Assembly: GCA_913043805.1 (NCBI GenBank)
Contig: CAJWMX010000171.1
Coordinates: forward strand, 1-6,432
DNA from: an uncultured Acidobacteriota bacterium
GTDB lineage: Bacteria > Acidobacteriota > Vicinamibacteria > Vicinamibacterales > UBA8438
Length of the DNA stretch: 6,432 nucleotides
Reading direction: 5' to 3'
The stretch's first letter is position 1. Every line of letters begins with the position of its first letter. The notes below the pieces were generated by a model. It ran no database searches. It saw nothing but the letters and a program-made list of their open reading frames with translations, and had not been told where the DNA came from. A program made the position numbers and the translations under genes. Positions 5,585 through 6,432 of this stretch are shown here, in pieces.

Positions 5585-6432
5585 CCGGTGCTTTGAACGC
5601 CCAGAGCTCGCCGGCGAACCCGCCGCCCGCGATCGCGGCCACGATGTACTGCTCGCCGTCGAGCATGTAGGTCATCGGTACCCCGGTGGTCGGTACCGGG
5701 ATCGGCACCGCGCCCACTTCCTCGCCGGTCGCCTTGTCGTAGGCACGGAGCGCCGAGCGACGCTCACCTTCATCGTCAGTAAACAGGCCCGGGTCGCCCG
5801 CCACGACCAGCGTCTTGGTGACCAGGGTGCCGATCCTGGCGTTTGCCACACCGGTTCTGGGCACGTCGACACCTTCGAGCAGCGGGTGGTTCTTGATGTT
5901 GTCTGGCGTCTCGCCGTGGGCGACCTGCCAGACGATCTCTCCCTGGTTGAGGTCGATCGCCGTGATCCGGCCCCAGGGCGGCCTCACGACCGGGATGCCG
6001 TCGATGTTCGGGCCGCCGAAGCCGAACCCGCGCCGGGGGCTCCCCGCGGGCGGGCGCGCGAACCCCATGATGTAGTCCATGTTCGAGCGCTCGGGGTTGC
6101 TGACCAGCGCCATGTTGCTGATCTCGGTCTTCGAGTAGATGTAGAAGATGCCCGTTTCCGGGTCGAGCGAGCCGCCAGGCCAGTTGCTGCCGCCGGTCAG
6201 CGCCGGGATGTGCAGCGTGCCCAGCGTCCCTTCGTAGGAGGCGACCGAGGGTGGCGTGTAGAGCGGACCGATCCGGTAGCCGTCGATTGCTTCCTCGGCC
6301 CGTTGCCGCAGCTCTGGCGTGAAGTCGATTAGGTCGTCGACGGAGACGCCCTGCCGGTCGAACGGGGGTGGCTTGGTCGGGAACGGCTGGGTGGGCGAGG
6401 GGATCTCGCCAGGCACGTCCGACTGGGGCACC
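5580..6432 (-). CDS. PQQ-dependent quinoprotein dehydrogenase (glucose/alcohol type), C-terminal part
   Basis: The leftward frame is open to the window edge and encodes the last 283 or so residues of a PQQ beta-propeller dehydrogenase. Recognisable segments, counted from the edge, are DVPGEIPSPTQPFPTKPPPFDRQG (5-28, typical of membrane or periplasmic quinoprotein glucose dehydrogenase-like proteins), DLIDFTPELR (33-42), GGSNWPGGSLDPETGIFYI (80-98), PPWGRITAIDLNQGEIVWQVAHGETPDN (151-178), AYDKATGEEVGAVPIP (230-245) and TGVPMTYMLDGEQYIVAAIAGGG (249-271). Such enzymes oxidise sugars or alcohols in the periplasm. The visible part has no cysteine, so there is no C-terminal cytochrome domain and electrons must go to quinone or a separate carrier. 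The first visible codon, GTG, is internal and not a start; the N-terminal half, with any signal peptide, lies beyond the window. The stop is 3 bp from that of the converging ankyrin gene. The exact substrate cannot be told. Confidence 0.9.
   Translation of the reverse strand, partial: VPQSDVPGEIPSPTQPFPTKPPPFDRQGVSVDDLIDFTPELRQRAEEAIDGYRIGPLYTPPSVASYEGTLGTLHIPALTGGSNWPGGSLDPETGIFYIYSKTEISNMALVSNPERSNMDYIMGFARPPAGSPRRGFGFGGPNIDGIPVVRPPWGRITAIDLNQGEIVWQVAHGETPDNIKNHPLLEGVDVPRTGVANARIGTLVTKTLVVAGDPGLFTDDEGERRSALRAYDKATGEEVGAVPIPVPTTGVPMTYMLDGEQYIVAAIAGGGFAGELWAFKAPE

Noticed and set aside
5886..6332. 148-codon plus-strand frame opposite the quinoprotein gene
   Set aside because: Antisense shadow of a conserved PQQ-type protein; Arg/Ala/Asp-rich translation without features.

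Overview
The window is a GC-rich bacterial segment with three rightward genes and one leftward gene that runs off the right edge. All four encode exported or envelope-type proteins. The families are a DUF1587/1595/1592/1588/1585 heme protein, a DUF1552 protein, a secreted ankyrin-repeat protein and a PQQ-type quinoprotein dehydrogenase. Together with the high GC content, this combination is most like Acidobacteriota (Vicinamibacteria-like). Planctomycetota, Verrucomicrobiota, Gemmatimonadota or myxobacterial-type genomes also carry the first two families and cannot be excluded. The taxon is inferred from gene content only; no rRNA or marker gene is present.

Layout: (1) 2-2440 (+), an exported protein with two CxxCH heme c sites and the full chain of planctomycete-type domains. 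(2) 2437-3783 (+), a DUF1552 protein with a twin-arginine-like leader. It overlaps gene 1 by an ATGA and has a good AGGAG ribosome binding site inside the end of gene 1, so the two are almost certainly co-transcribed and translationally coupled. (3) 3784-3926, a 143-bp intergenic stretch that is unusually structured. It holds two adjacent perfect-arm stem-loops followed by four tandem copies of a heptamer, GCTTTRR. (4) 3927-5576 (+), a secreted ankyrin-repeat protein of about eleven repeats with a C-terminal CxxC tail. (5) 5580-6432 (-), the C-terminal 283 residues of a PQQ-dependent quinoprotein (glucose/alcohol dehydrogenase type). It converges on the ankyrin gene with only 3 bp between the two stop codons.

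How they may work together: genes 1 and 2 form a recurrent pair whose biochemical role is, to my knowledge, not established. The heme sites suggest redox chemistry outside the cytoplasm, and the ankyrin protein may act as a periplasmic scaffold or partner. The quinoprotein has no cysteine in its visible part, so it carries no C-terminal cytochrome and must pass electrons to a separate carrier. A link to the heme protein of gene 1 is speculative. The items most worth a second look are the structured intergenic region and the heme protein/DUF1552/ankyrin trio as an uncharacterised envelope module. No RNA genes, CRISPR arrays, insertion sequences or phage genes were seen.
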